In this document: positions 1-8,754 of the stretch, piece by piece
Layout of the letters: the number at the start of each line of letters is the position of its first letter
Position numbering within the stretch: position 1 is the first letter of the stretch
From: Streptomyces sioyaensis
GTDB taxonomy: Bacteria > Actinomycetota > Actinomycetes > Streptomycetales > Streptomycetaceae
Assembly (NCBI RefSeq): GCF_004122735.1
Contig: NZ_SDIF01000008.1
Coordinates: 56,758-120,757, forward strand
Reading direction: 5' to 3'
Length of the DNA stretch: 64,000 bases
Program-made: the position numbers and the translations under genes
Notes under the pieces: generated by a model
Databases searched by the model: none
The model's input: only the letters and a program-made list of their open reading frames with translations
What the model was told of the DNA's origin: nothing

Positions 1-550
1 GGATGCCCTCGCGGGCGAACTGCACGCCCAGTTCACGCGACATGGACAGCACGCCGCCCTTGGAGGCGGTGTAGCTGATCTGGGAGGTGGCGGCGCCCAT
101 CACGGCCACGAAGGAGGCGGTGTTGATGATGGAGCCCTTGCCCTGCCGCTGCATGTAGGGCAGCGCGTGCTTGCAGCAGAGGTAGACCGAGGTGAGGTTG
201 ACCTCCTGCACGCGCTTCCAGGCGTCCAGGCCGGTGGTGAGGATCGAGTCGTCGTCGGGCGGGGAGATGCCGGCGTTGTTGAACGCGATGTCCACCGAGC
301 CGTAGGTGTCGAAGGCGGTCTTGTAGAGCGCCTCGACCTGCTCGGAGTCGGTCACATCGACCTGGACGAAGGTGCCGCCGACCTCTTCGGCGGCGGCCTT
401 GCCCGCCTTGTCGTCGATGTCGGCGCACACGATGTGGGCGCCCTCGGAGGCCAGTCGGCGGGCGGTGGCCAGGCCGATGCCGCTGCCGGCTCCGGTGATC
501 ACGGCGGTACGGCCGACGAGGCGGCGGCACACTGCGGTCTGGTCGGTCAC
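1..550 (-). CDS. SDR family NAD(P)-dependent oxidoreductase (partial, C-terminus outside window)
   Basis: The reading frame begins with a GTG at 550, directly after the TAA of the upstream aldehyde dehydrogenase gene (no spacer), and runs off the left edge after about 183 codons. The glycine-rich cofactor loop TGAGSGIG lies near residue 20. The NNAG motif lies near residue 97. The catalytic YxxxK appears as YTASK near residue 165. This is a classical SDR of the FabG type. It is the last gene of a tight three-gene unit with a glutamine-synthetase-like ligase and an aldehyde dehydrogenase. It probably oxidises an alcohol intermediate before the aldehyde dehydrogenase acts. The substrate is inferred from context; the family call is secure. 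Confidence 0.9.
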   Translation of the reverse strand, partial: MTDQTAVCRRLVGRTAVITGAGSGIGLATARRLASEGAHIVCADIDDKAGKAAAEEVGGTFVQVDVTDSEQVEALYKTAFDTYGSVDIAFNNAGISPPDDDSILTTGLDAWKRVQEVNLTSVYLCCKHALPYMQRQGKGSIINTASFVAVMGAATSQISYTASKGGVLSMSRELGVQFAREGI

Positions 551-1927
551 TTAGCGCTCCTCTGTGCTGATGAAGATGTTCTTGGTCTCGGTGAAGGCGG
601 TCAGCGCGTCCGGTCCCAGTTCACGGCCGAGGCCGGACTGCTTGAACCCGCCGAAGGGGGTCCAATACCGCACGCTGCTGTGGGAGTTGACGGAGAGGTT
701 GCCGGCCGCCACGCCGCGGGAGACCCGCAGTGCGCGGCCGACGTCCCGGGTCCACAGCGAGCCGGACAGGCCGTAGTCGGTGGTGTTGGCGATCCGGACC
801 GCGTCGGCCTCGTCGTCGAAGGGCATGACCACCGCGACCGGGCCGAAGATCTCCTCGACGGCCGTACGGTCCTCGGGGCGGCCCTCCAGGACGGTGGCCG
901 GGTACCAGAAGCCCTTGCCGGCGGGCGCCTCGCCGCGGATGGCGGCCGGGGCGTCCTCGGGGACGTAGGACCGTACCCGCTCGCGCTGGGCGGCGGAGAT
1001 CAGCGGGCCCATCTGGGTCGTGGGATCGGCCGGGTCGCCGACGGTGAACGCCTTGACCGCGGGCTCCAGCAGCTCCATGAAGCGGTCGTACACGGAGCGC
1101 TGGACGAGGATGCGGCTGCGGGCGCAGCAGTCCTGGCCGGTGTTGTCGAGGAAGGAGCCGGGGGCGGCGGCCGCGGCGGCCTCCAGATCGGCGTCGGCGA
1201 AGACGATGTTGGGGCTCTTGCCACCGAGTTCGAGGGTGAGCCGCTTGGTCTGTGCCGCGCAGCGGGCGGCGATCTGCCGGCCGGTCGCGGTGGAGCCGGT
1301 GAAGACGACCTTGGCGACGCCGGGGTGGTCGACCAGCGCGGTGCCGGTGACCGGGCCCTCGCCGGGCAGGACCTGGAAGAGGCCTTCGGGCAGCCCCGCC
1401 TCCAGGGCGAGTTCGGCGAGCTCGATCGCGGTGAGCGGGGTGGTCTCGGCGGGCTTGAGGAGCACCGCGTTGCCGGCCGCGAGCGCGGGGGCGGTGCCCC
1501 AGGCGGCGATCGGCATCGGGAAGTTCCAGGGGGCGATCACCGCGACCACGCCGAGCGGCTCCTGAACGGTGATGTTCAGGCCGCCGGCGACCGGGATCTG
1601 GGTGCCGTTCAGGCGCTCCACTCCCCCGGCCGCGTAGTGCAGCAGATCGCGGACGTTGACCGCTTCCCACCGGGCGTTGCCCAGCGGATGGCCGGCTTCC
1701 TTGAGTTCGAGCGCGGCCAGCGGCTCGATATGGGCGTCGACGACCTCGGCGAAGCGGCGCAGCAGCCGGGCCCGGTCGCCGGGTGCCACCGCGGCCCAGG
1801 ACTGCTGGGCGGCGGCGGCCCGGCGGACCGCGGTGTCGACCTCGGCGGGGGAGGTGGTGGGGACGGTGGCCACCACCTCCTCGGTCGCCGGGTTGAGAAT
1901 CTTCAGCTCGTGCAGACCAGTGGACAC
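551..1927 (-). CDS. NAD(P)-dependent aldehyde dehydrogenase
   Basis: This 458-residue protein is a slightly short but complete member of the ALDH superfamily. Visible landmarks are PWNFP near residue 133, the general-base glutamate in LELGGKSP (E233) and the nucleophilic cysteine in NTGQDCCA (C267). The GTG start at 1927 follows a GAGGAA ribosome-binding site that itself overlaps the end of the glutamine-synthetase-like gene, so the two are translationally close. The stop abuts the SDR start. It would oxidise an aldehyde, probably gamma-glutamylated, to the acid, as PuuC does in putrescine catabolism. That substrate is inferred from the neighbours. Confidence 0.92.
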   Translation of the reverse strand: MSTGLHELKILNPATEEVVATVPTTSPAEVDTAVRRAAAAQQSWAAVAPGDRARLLRRFAEVVDAHIEPLAALELKEAGHPLGNARWEAVNVRDLLHYAAGGVERLNGTQIPVAGGLNITVQEPLGVVAVIAPWNFPMPIAAWGTAPALAAGNAVLLKPAETTPLTAIELAELALEAGLPEGLFQVLPGEGPVTGTALVDHPGVAKVVFTGSTATGRQIAARCAAQTKRLTLELGGKSPNIVFADADLEAAAAAAPGSFLDNTGQDCCARSRILVQRSVYDRFMELLEPAVKAFTVGDPADPTTQMGPLISAAQRERVRSYVPEDAPAAIRGEAPAGKGFWYPATVLEGRPEDRTAVEEIFGPVAVVMPFDDEADAVRIANTTDYGLSGSLWTRDVGRALRVSRGVAAGNLSVNSHSSVRYWTPFGGFKQSGLGRELGPDALTAFTETKNIFISTEER

Positions 1928-1937
1928 GGTCGGTTCC

Positions 1938-3305
1938 TCACATGCGCTCGAAGGAGCGGAAGCGCTCCCAGTCCGTGACGGCGGCGTCGTAGGCGTCCTG
2001 CTCGACGCGGGCCATGTGGCGGTAGTGGTCGACGACCTCGTCGCCGAAGGCCTCGCGGGCGATCGGGCTGTTCTCCCACAGCTCGGCGGCCTCGCGCAGG
2101 GTCGTGGGAACGTGGGCGGCGTCGCCGGTGTAGGCGTTGCCGGTGGTGGCCTCGGGGAGTTCCAGCTCGTGCTCGATGCCGTACAGGCCGGCCGCGACCA
2201 TGCCGGCGACCGCGAGATAGGGGTTCACATCCCCGCCGGGCAGCCGGTTCTCCAGGCGGTGGGCGCGGCCGTGGCCGACCACCCGCAGGGCACAGGTGCG
2301 GTTGTCGGGGCCCCAGGCGACGGCGGTGGGCGCGAAGGAACCGGGGCGGAAGCGCTTGTAGGAGTTGATGTTGGGCGCGTAGAAGAGCGTGAAGTCACGC
2401 ATCGCGGCGAGCTGGCCCGCCAGGAAGTGCCGCATGGTCTTCGACATGCCGTACGGGCCGCTCTCGTCGGCCAGCACCGGCCGGCCGTCCTCGTCCTGCA
2501 GCGAGAGGTGGATGTGACAGGAGTTGCCCTCGCGCTCGTCGTACTTCGCCATGAAGGTGAGCGACATGCCCTCCTGGGCGGCGATCTCCTTGGCACCGGT
2601 CTTGTAGATGCTGTGCTGGTCGCAGGTGGTGAGCGCCTCGTCGTAGACGAACACGATCTCGTGCTGGCCGAGGTTGCACTCGCCCTTGGCGGACTCGACG
2701 GTCATCCCGGCCGCGCCCATCTCGTTGCGGATCCGGCGCAGGACGGGCTCGACGCGGCCGGTGCCGAGGACGGAGTAGTCGCCGTTCCACTGGTTGGCGG
2801 GGTTCATCTCGCGGTAGCCGCGGGACCAGGCGTCCTCGTAGGAGTCCTTGAAGAGCATGAATTCCAGCTCGGTACCGGCGTACGCGCTCCAGCCCCGCTC
2901 GGCGAGACGGTCGAGCTGACGCCGCAGGATCTGCCGGGGCGAGGCGGCGACCGGGGAGCGGTCGTGCCAGGCGAGGTCGGCGGTGATCAGCGCGGTGCCG
3001 GGGTTCCAGGGGGTGCGGCGCAGGGTGGCGACGTCGCCGTGCATGGCGAAGTCGCCGTAGCCGCGTTCCCAGGAGGACATGGCGTAGCCCTCGACCGTGT
3101 TGAGGTCGACATCGACGGCGAGGAGGTAGTTGCAGCCCTCCGTGCCGTGGTCGAGGACGGTGTCGAGGAAATATCGGGCCGCGAACCGCTTGCCCTGGAG
3201 TCGGCCTTGCATATCGGTGAAGGCGAGGACGACAGTGTCGATCTCCCCGGCGTCGACGAGGTCTCTGAGCTCCTCGACGGAGAGTGGGGGCGTGCGGTCT
3301 GCCAC
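1938..3305 (-). CDS. glnA4: Glutamine-synthetase-like gamma-glutamyl-amine ligase (GlnA4 type)
   Basis: This 455-residue protein has the glutamine synthetase catalytic fold: ELEF near residue 143, NSCHIHLSL near 264, and NRLPGGDVNPYLA in the C-terminal half. It lacks the adenylylation context of GlnA. It closely resembles the S. coelicolor GlnA4 type, described as a gamma-glutamylethanolamide synthetase. I chose the GTG at 3305 over an in-frame GTG at 3323 because AGGAGG sits seven bases before 3305, inside the would-be extension. It heads the minus-strand unit with an aldehyde dehydrogenase and an SDR and is divergent from a FadR-type regulator. It would load glutamate onto an amine with ATP hydrolysis. 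Whether the amine is ethanolamine or a polyamine is not visible. Confidence 0.85.
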   Translation of the reverse strand: MADRTPPLSVEELRDLVDAGEIDTVVLAFTDMQGRLQGKRFAARYFLDTVLDHGTEGCNYLLAVDVDLNTVEGYAMSSWERGYGDFAMHGDVATLRRTPWNPGTALITADLAWHDRSPVAASPRQILRRQLDRLAERGWSAYAGTELEFMLFKDSYEDAWSRGYREMNPANQWNGDYSVLGTGRVEPVLRRIRNEMGAAGMTVESAKGECNLGQHEIVFVYDEALTTCDQHSIYKTGAKEIAAQEGMSLTFMAKYDEREGNSCHIHLSLQDEDGRPVLADESGPYGMSKTMRHFLAGQLAAMRDFTLFYAPNINSYKRFRPGSFAPTAVAWGPDNRTCALRVVGHGRAHRLENRLPGGDVNPYLAVAGMVAAGLYGIEHELELPEATTGNAYTGDAAHVPTTLREAAELWENSPIAREAFGDEVVDHYRHMARVEQDAYDAAVTDWERFRSFERM

Positions 3306-3378
3306 GGTGTTGCCTCCTGTCACTGCATCCGGAGGTCATAAGGTAGGCACACGAACCATTGATTGGGAAGGGGTATCG

Positions 3379-4098
3379 ATGGACGGTGCGGCTGACCGAC
3401 TGGCACCCGTGCTGCGGCCGGTGCGGGCGGGCAACGGCTTCGAGGAGGCGCTGGAGCAGATACTCCAGATCGTCCGGCTCGGCCTGGTACCCCAGGGCGA
3501 GCGGCTGCCCGCGGAGCGGGAGCTGGCGGAGCGGCTGCAGATCAGCCGGGTCACCCTGCGCGAGGTGCTCAAGGTGCTGCAGGACGAGGGCCTGGTGGAG
3601 AGCCGGCGCGGACGCTACGGCGGCACGTTCGTCCGGGTGCGGGCGGAGAATCCGGGCGAGGCCGAGCTGCGCCGCCGGACCGAGAAGATCGACGTCGAGG
3701 ACACCCTGCGCTTCCGGGAGGTGCTGGAGGTGGGCGCGGCCGGGCTGTGCGCCACCCACGGGCTCTCCGACGTGCAGCGAGGCCGGCTGCGGGCGGCGCT
3801 CGCGGCGACCCAGGAAGCCCCGCTGGCCGACTACCGCCGGCGCGACACCCTGCTGCACCTGACGCTCGCCGAGCTGTCCGGCTCGCCCTCGCTGGCGGCG
3901 CAGTACGCGGCGGTGCGGGCGAGCGTCAACGATCTGCTGGACTGCATCCCGCTGCTGGTGCGGAATCTGGAGCACTCCCAGACCCAGCACAGCGCGCTGG
4001 TCGAGGCGGTGCTGGAGGGCGACGCGGACGGCGCCCGCGAGGTGATGCGGGAGCACTGCGCGGGCACCGCGGCCCTGCTGCGCGGCTTCCTGTCATGA
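3379..4098 (+). CDS. FadR-type GntR transcriptional regulator
   Basis: This 239-residue protein has an N-terminal winged helix (residues about 18-85, with RLPAERELAERLQISRVTLREVLKVLQ) and an all-helical FCD ligand domain (about 105-235, RFREVLEVGAAGL to the final EHC helix). This is the FadR branch of GntR. The ATG at 3379 follows GGGAAGGGG. It lies between the divergent ligase operon and the permease-hydrolase pair, so it very likely controls both. A candidate operator (AAAGGTAT inverted repeat) precedes the permease, with a half-site in the divergent promoter. The ligand is probably a pathway amine or gamma-glutamyl compound. Confidence 0.88.
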   Translation: MDGAADRLAPVLRPVRAGNGFEEALEQILQIVRLGLVPQGERLPAERELAERLQISRVTLREVLKVLQDEGLVESRRGRYGGTFVRVRAENPGEAELRRRTEKIDVEDTLRFREVLEVGAAGLCATHGLSDVQRGRLRAALAATQEAPLADYRRRDTLLHLTLAELSGSPSLAAQYAAVRASVNDLLDCIPLLVRNLEHSQTQHSALVEAVLEGDADGAREVMREHCAGTAALLRGFLS

Positions 4099-4172
4099 AA
4101 CTTCCCGTCCCGGGAAACCTGACCGTCACGAGATATTTCCGTCCAGGTCTTGCGCTCAGCTCTCCTGGGAGC

Positions 4173-4194
4173 AAAGGTATCGCCCCATACCTTT
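4173..4194. promoter_or_regulatory. Palindromic operator candidate before the permease gene
   Basis: A perfect inverted repeat, AAAGGTAT - cgcccc - ATACCTTT, lies about 70 bases before the permease start. A half-site AAGGTA also occurs at 3340-3345 in the divergent ligase/regulator promoter. It is a reasonable binding site for the FadR-type regulator encoded just upstream. Binding is inferred. Confidence 0.5.
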
Positions 4195-4264
4195 ATTGCG
4201 AGGCAGGGAGCGGTTCGTCGGACGCCGTGCCCGCCACGGATTCTTCAGGCCCCTCGGAGGCGTT

Positions 4265-5818
4265 GTGTCGATCGACAAGCACGCGACGGACCCAGACCAG
4301 GAACATCAATCTCCTCAGCTGTCCAGCGATGAAGAGCGCCTCCACCAACTCGGTTACGCGCAGGAACTCGCACGCTCCATGTCGGCGTTCTCCAACTTCG
4401 CCGTCTCGTTCAGCATCATCTCGGTGCTCTCCGGCTGTCTGACGCTGTACGGCTTCGGCATGAACACCGGTGGCCCCGCCCTGATCACCTGGGGCTGGCC
4501 GGTGGTCGGCATCATGACCCTGTTCGTGGGCCTGGCGATGGCCGAGGTCTGCTCCAGCTACCCGACAGCGGGCGGCCTGTACTACTGGGCGGCGAAGCTG
4601 GCCCCCTCACGCGGCCCGGCGTGGTCCTGGTTCACCGGCTGGTTCAACTTCCTCGGCCAGGTCGCGGTGACCGCGGGCGTCGACTTCGGGGCCGCGTCCT
4701 TCCTGAACGCGCTGCTGGACCTGCAGTTCGGCTTCACCGCCACCCCGGCACACACGATCATGCTGTTCGGAGTGATACTGCTGGCGCACGGCCTGCTGAA
4801 CACCCTCGGCGTGAAGCTGGTCTCCCTGCTCAACAACGTCAGCGTGTGGTGGCACGTCTTCGGTGTGCTGGTCATCGTGGGCGCGCTGGTCGTCCTGCCG
4901 GCGAAGCACCAGTCCGCCTCCTTCGTCTTCACGCACGTCGTCAACAACACCGGCTGGCACTCCAGCCTCTACGTCGGCCTGCTGGGACTGCTGCTCGCGC
5001 AGTACACCTTCACCGGCTACGACGCCTCGGCGCACATGACCGAGGAGACCCACGACGCGGCCAAGGCCGGGCCGCGCGGCATCGTGATGTCGATCCTCGT
5101 CTCGCTGGTCGCCGGCTGGATCCTGCTGGTCGGCATCACCTTCGCCATCCAGAGCTACGACGGCGCGCTGAACAGCAAGACCGGCGTCCCCCCGGCGCAG
5201 ATCTTCATCGACGCCCTCGGCAGCACCGGCGGCAAGCTGCTCCTGCTGATCGCCATCGGCGCCCAGTTCTTCTGCGGCATGGCGTCGGTCACCGCCAACT
5301 CGCGCATGATCTACGCCTTCTCCCGGGACGGCGCGCTGCCCGGCTCGCGGCTGTGGCACAGCATCAACAAGCGGACCAAGACCCCGACCAACGCGGTCTG
5401 GCTGGCCGCCGGCGGCGCCTTCCTGCTGGGCCTGCCGTACCTGTGGAACACCACGGCGTACGCGGCCGTCACCTCGATCGCCGTGATCGGCCTGTACATC
5501 GCCTACGTCATGCCCATCTTCCTCCGGCTGCTGCAGGGCGACCGGTTCGAGCGCGGCCCGTGGCACCTCGGCCGCTGGAGCAAGGCCATCGGCACCATCG
5601 CCGTCGGATGGACCGTGGTCATCTCCGTCCTGTTCATGCTCCCGACGAGCAGCCCGGTCACGACGGACACCTTCAACTACACCCCGATCGCCGTCCTCGT
5701 CGTCCTCGGCTTCGCCGGCATCTGGTGGCTGGTGTCGGCCCGCAAGTGGTTCACCGGCCCGAAGGTCCAGGGCTCGGCCGAGGAGCTGGCCGCCATTGAG
5801 CACGAACTGGAATTCTGA
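4265..5818 (+). CDS. APC-superfamily amine/amino-acid permease
   Basis: This 517-residue integral membrane protein has about twelve hydrophobic segments. The APC signature region (FSNFAVSFSIISVLSG, then PTAGGLYYW) lies in the first third. It belongs to the GABA/choline/ethanolamine-type permease branch. The GTG at 4265 is preceded by GGAGG at five bases; an upstream in-frame ATG has no such site. The next gene, a gamma-glutamyl hydrolase, starts 13 bases after the stop, so the two are an operon. It would import the amine that the ligase glutamylates. Confidence 0.88.
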   Translation: MSIDKHATDPDQEHQSPQLSSDEERLHQLGYAQELARSMSAFSNFAVSFSIISVLSGCLTLYGFGMNTGGPALITWGWPVVGIMTLFVGLAMAEVCSSYPTAGGLYYWAAKLAPSRGPAWSWFTGWFNFLGQVAVTAGVDFGAASFLNALLDLQFGFTATPAHTIMLFGVILLAHGLLNTLGVKLVSLLNNVSVWWHVFGVLVIVGALVVLPAKHQSASFVFTHVVNNTGWHSSLYVGLLGLLLAQYTFTGYDASAHMTEETHDAAKAGPRGIVMSILVSLVAGWILLVGITFAIQSYDGALNSKTGVPPAQIFIDALGSTGGKLLLLIAIGAQFFCGMASVTANSRMIYAFSRDGALPGSRLWHSINKRTKTPTNAVWLAAGGAFLLGLPYLWNTTAYAAVTSIAVIGLYIAYVMPIFLRLLQGDRFERGPWHLGRWSKAIGTIAVGWTVVISVLFMLPTSSPVTTDTFNYTPIAVLVVLGFAGIWWLVSARKWFTGPKVQGSAEELAAIEHELEF

Positions 5819-5831
5819 AGGGACGGGATCC

Positions 5832-6527
5832 GTGTCCAAGCCTCTCATCGGCATCAGCACCTACCAGCAGGAAGCCAGCTGGGGGGTCTGGACGCTGCCG
5901 GCCGCGCTGGTGCCCGCCGGATATCCGCGGCTGGTGCAGCGCGCGGGCGGGCTGCCCGTGCTGCTGCCGCCGGGCGATCCGGCGGCAGCCGCCGCGACGG
6001 TGGCGCGGCTGGACGCGGTGGTGATCGCCGGCGGCGCGGATGTGGCACCGGCGCGGTACGGCGCGGAGCCGCACCCCCGCACCGGCCCGCCGTCCCTGGA
6101 CCGGGACGCCTGGGAACTGGCCCTGATCGAGGCCGCGTTGGCGGACGGCGTCCCGCTGCTGGGCATCTGCCGCGGCCTCCAGCTGCTGAACGTGGCGCTG
6201 GGCGGCACCCTCGTCCAGCACCTCGACGGCCACGCGGGCGCCCCCGGCGTCTTCGAGCGGCACGACATCAAGCCGGTTCCCGGGACGCTGCTGGGCCGTA
6301 CGCTGCCCGAGCCGGTCTCCGTGCCGACGTACCACCACCAGGCCGTGGACCGGCTCGGCCGCGGACTGCTGGCCTCGGCCTACGCGGAGGACGGCACCAT
6401 CGAGGCCCTGGAGCTGCCGGACGCGCCCGGCTTCACGCTGGCGGTGCAGTGGCACCCGGAGGCCGGCGACGACACCCGGGTGATGGAAGCCCTGGTGGCG
6501 GCGGGCGGGGCGGCCGCCACGGAGTGA
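5832..6527 (+). CDS. Gamma-glutamyl-type amidohydrolase (PuuD-like, peptidase C26)
   Basis: This 231-residue protein has the class I glutamine-amidotransferase fold used as a hydrolase. The nucleophile is C113 in GICRGLQLLN, and the His-Glu pair is H208/E210 in QWHPE. This matches gamma-glutamyl-gamma-aminobutyrate hydrolase. The GTG at 5832 follows GAAGGGACGGG. It is the end-step enzyme of the module, releasing glutamate from the oxidised gamma-glutamyl product. With a short-chain alcohol dehydrogenase in the pathway, the product could be glycine rather than GABA; this is inferred. Confidence 0.88.
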   Translation: MSKPLIGISTYQQEASWGVWTLPAALVPAGYPRLVQRAGGLPVLLPPGDPAAAAATVARLDAVVIAGGADVAPARYGAEPHPRTGPPSLDRDAWELALIEAALADGVPLLGICRGLQLLNVALGGTLVQHLDGHAGAPGVFERHDIKPVPGTLLGRTLPEPVSVPTYHHQAVDRLGRGLLASAYAEDGTIEALELPDAPGFTLAVQWHPEAGDDTRVMEALVAAGGAAATE

Positions 6528-6564
6528 TCCCGCGGGCGGGGCGGCCCGCCGGTGCGGGGGCCGC

Positions 6565-7494
6565 TCAGGCCGTCGGGCGGGTCAGTCCCAGCAGCTGGCG
6601 GGCCGGGCCCGCCGGGCGCTGACCGGCCGGCCACACGGCACGCAGCTCCCGGCCCAGCCGCAGCCCGCGTACCGGAATCTCCACCAGCCGGCGCGCGGTC
6701 AGCTCCTCCCCGACGGCGAGTTCGCTCAGGACGGAGGGGGCCGCCTCGCTCACCACCGCCGCCTTCACGGCGGTGGTCGAGGCGAGTTCGAGGAGCGGTG
6801 CGGCCAGTCCGCCGTGGCGGGCCAGCGCCGCGTCCAGCACCTGCCGCGTCCCCGAGCCGCGCTCGCGCAGAATCAGCGGGGTGGCCGCGAGTTCGGCGGC
6901 GGTCAGCTCGGTACGCCGCCGGGTCCAGGGGTGGGACGGGGCGGCGACCACGATCAGCCGGTCGTGCCCGATGACCGTCCCGTCCAGCCCCTCCGGCACC
7001 TCGAGCCCCTCCACGAATCCGAGGTCGGCCGCGCCGGTCAGCAGCCGCTCGGCGACCGCGCGGGAATTGCCGGCGAGCAGCGAGACGGCGGTCCCGGGCC
7101 GCTGGGCGCGCAGCGCGATCAGCCACCCCGGCAGCAGATACTCGGCGATCGTCATGCTGGCCGCGACCCGCAGCCGGGAATCGCGCCGGCCGCGCAGCGC
7201 CTGCGCCCCCGCGTCGAAGGCCTCGGCCGCCTCCACCACCCGCCGCGCCCAGTCCGTCACCAGCGCACCGGCGTCCGTCAGCCGGGAGCCGCGCGGCGAG
7301 CGTTCGACCAGCGCCACCCCCAACTGCCGCTCCATGGACCGGATCCGGCTGCTGGCGGCGGGCTGGCTGATCCCGCGCGCACGGGCGGCCCGCCCCAGGC
7401 TGCCGAGCCGGGCGACGGCGAGCAGCAGCTCCAGCGCACCGAGATCCGGGACCCGGTGTGCCAGCGACACGGCGGGCTCGGCCTCGTCACCCAT
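6565..7494 (-). CDS. LysR-family transcriptional regulator
   Basis: The protein has about 309 residues. The N-terminal LysR helix-turn-helix (LLLAVARLGSLGRAARARGISQ onward) covers residues about 18-75. The rest is a periplasmic-binding-like effector domain. An ATG at 7494 has GGGGGAG close upstream; a TTG at 7506 is also in frame, so the exact start is uncertain. It is divergent from a TDT-family exporter gene with 99 bases between them, and the gap holds a LysR-type T-N11-A dyad. It most likely activates that transporter in response to a dicarboxylate or sulfite-like anion. The effector is unknown. Confidence 0.85.
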   Translation of the reverse strand: MGDEAEPAVSLAHRVPDLGALELLLAVARLGSLGRAARARGISQPAASSRIRSMERQLGVALVERSPRGSRLTDAGALVTDWARRVVEAAEAFDAGAQALRGRRDSRLRVAASMTIAEYLLPGWLIALRAQRPGTAVSLLAGNSRAVAERLLTGAADLGFVEGLEVPEGLDGTVIGHDRLIVVAAPSHPWTRRRTELTAAELAATPLILRERGSGTRQVLDAALARHGGLAAPLLELASTTAVKAAVVSEAAPSVLSELAVGEELTARRLVEIPVRGLRLGRELRAVWPAGQRPAGPARQLLGLTRPTA

Positions 7495-7520
7495 CGACTC
7501 CCCCAAACACGCCTCTGCAC

Positions 7521-7535
7521 ATAAACCCAGCTTAT
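7521..7535. promoter_or_regulatory. LysR-type operator candidate
   Basis: ATAA-N7-TTAT, which contains the T-N11-A pattern typical of LysR boxes, lies in the 99-base divergent gap between the LysR gene and the TDT transporter gene. It is seen directly; binding is inferred. Confidence 0.5.
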
Positions 7536-7593
7536 GCCCTCATAGACGCGATGCCCCTGGTGGCGCCGGCGCCCGGCCACCACGCTGGATGCC

Positions 7594-8736
7594 ATGGCAA
7601 CCCTCGCGCACACGGCTTCCCGCGCCGTCACCGGCACAGGCACCGGCACCCCCGCTCCCCCACGCTCGGTACGCCACCTCGGGCCCAACTGGTACGCCGC
7701 CGTCATGGGGACGGCGATCGTCGCCGGCGCCGGTGCGGCCCTGCCGTTCACGGCGAACGGTGCCCGTCTCGCGTACCAGGCCGTCTGGGCGCTGTCGGCG
7801 CTGATGCTGCTGGCCCTGCTGGCCGCCCGGGGTGTGCACTGGGTCCGCCACGGGGACCAGGTGCGCCGCCATCTGCTGGACCCCGCGGTCGCCCCCTTCC
7901 ACGGCTGTACGGCGATGGCGCTGCTGGCGGTGGGCGGCGGCACGCTGGCCGTGGGCCGGGAGGTCATCGGCGCACCCGCCGCCCTCGCCGCCGACGCCGT
8001 CCTGTGGAGCCTGGGCACCCTCGTCGGCCTCACGGCGGCCGCGGCGATCCCGTATCTGATGGTGACCCGGCACCGCATCGACGCCGGCAGCGCCTCCCCC
8101 GTCTGGCTGCTGCCGCTGGTCGCGCCCATGGTCTCGGCGGCGCTGGGCCCCGCCCTGGTGCCGCATCTGCCGGCCGGCCCGTGGCGGCAGACCCTGCTGT
8201 ACGCCTGCTATGCGCTGTTCGGGATGTCCCTGCTGGCCACCCTGCTCGTGCTGCCGCTCGTGCTGTCCCGGCTGCTCCATCACGGCCCGCTGCCCCTCGC
8301 CCTGACCCCCACGCTGTTCCTCGTCCTGGGCCCGCTGGGCCAGTCCACCACCGCCGTCACCAACCTCGCCCATGTCGCGCCCGGAGTCGTGGACGCCTCC
8401 CTGGCGCCCGCGATGGGCGCCTTCGCGGTGCTCTACGGCGTCCCGGTGATGGGCTTCGCCCTGCTCTGGCTCGCGCTCGCGACGGCGATGGTGGTCCGCG
8501 CCGTCCGCAACGGCATGGGGTTCACGCTGACCTGGTGGGGCTTCACCTTCCCGCTGGGGACCTGTGTCACGGGGGCGGCGGGACTGGCCCGGCAGACCGG
8601 GCTGGGCGCCTTCGACGGGCTCGCGGTGGCCCTCTACGCACTGCTCGTCACGGCGGTGGCGGTGGCCTTCACCCGCACCGCTCTCGGGCTGGCCCGCGGA
8701 CACCTGCCGGCGCCGCCCCGGCCGGTCACCCCGTAG
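7594..8736 (+). CDS. TDT-family (TehA/SLAC1-like) anion or dicarboxylate transporter
   Basis: This 380-residue protein has about ten hydrophobic helices. The family-typical start GPNWYAAVMGTAIVAGAGAALP is near residue 30, followed by regular aliphatic segments and TWWGFTFPLGT near residue 312. TDT proteins carry C4-dicarboxylates, sulfite or small anions, or act as channels. Its substrate cannot be read from the sequence. The divergent LysR gene is its likely regulator. Confidence 0.85.
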   Translation: MATLAHTASRAVTGTGTGTPAPPRSVRHLGPNWYAAVMGTAIVAGAGAALPFTANGARLAYQAVWALSALMLLALLAARGVHWVRHGDQVRRHLLDPAVAPFHGCTAMALLAVGGGTLAVGREVIGAPAALAADAVLWSLGTLVGLTAAAAIPYLMVTRHRIDAGSASPVWLLPLVAPMVSAALGPALVPHLPAGPWRQTLLYACYALFGMSLLATLLVLPLVLSRLLHHGPLPLALTPTLFLVLGPLGQSTTAVTNLAHVAPGVVDASLAPAMGAFAVLYGVPVMGFALLWLALATAMVVRAVRNGMGFTLTWWGFTFPLGTCVTGAAGLARQTGLGAFDGLAVALYALLVTAVAVAFTRTALGLARGHLPAPPRPVTP

Positions 8737-8754
8737 CCGCCGAACGCCCGGCGG

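Noticed and set aside
3306..3323. Longer start (GTG 3323) for the GS-like ligase
   Set aside because: The AGGAGG ribosome-binding site for GTG 3305 lies inside that extension.
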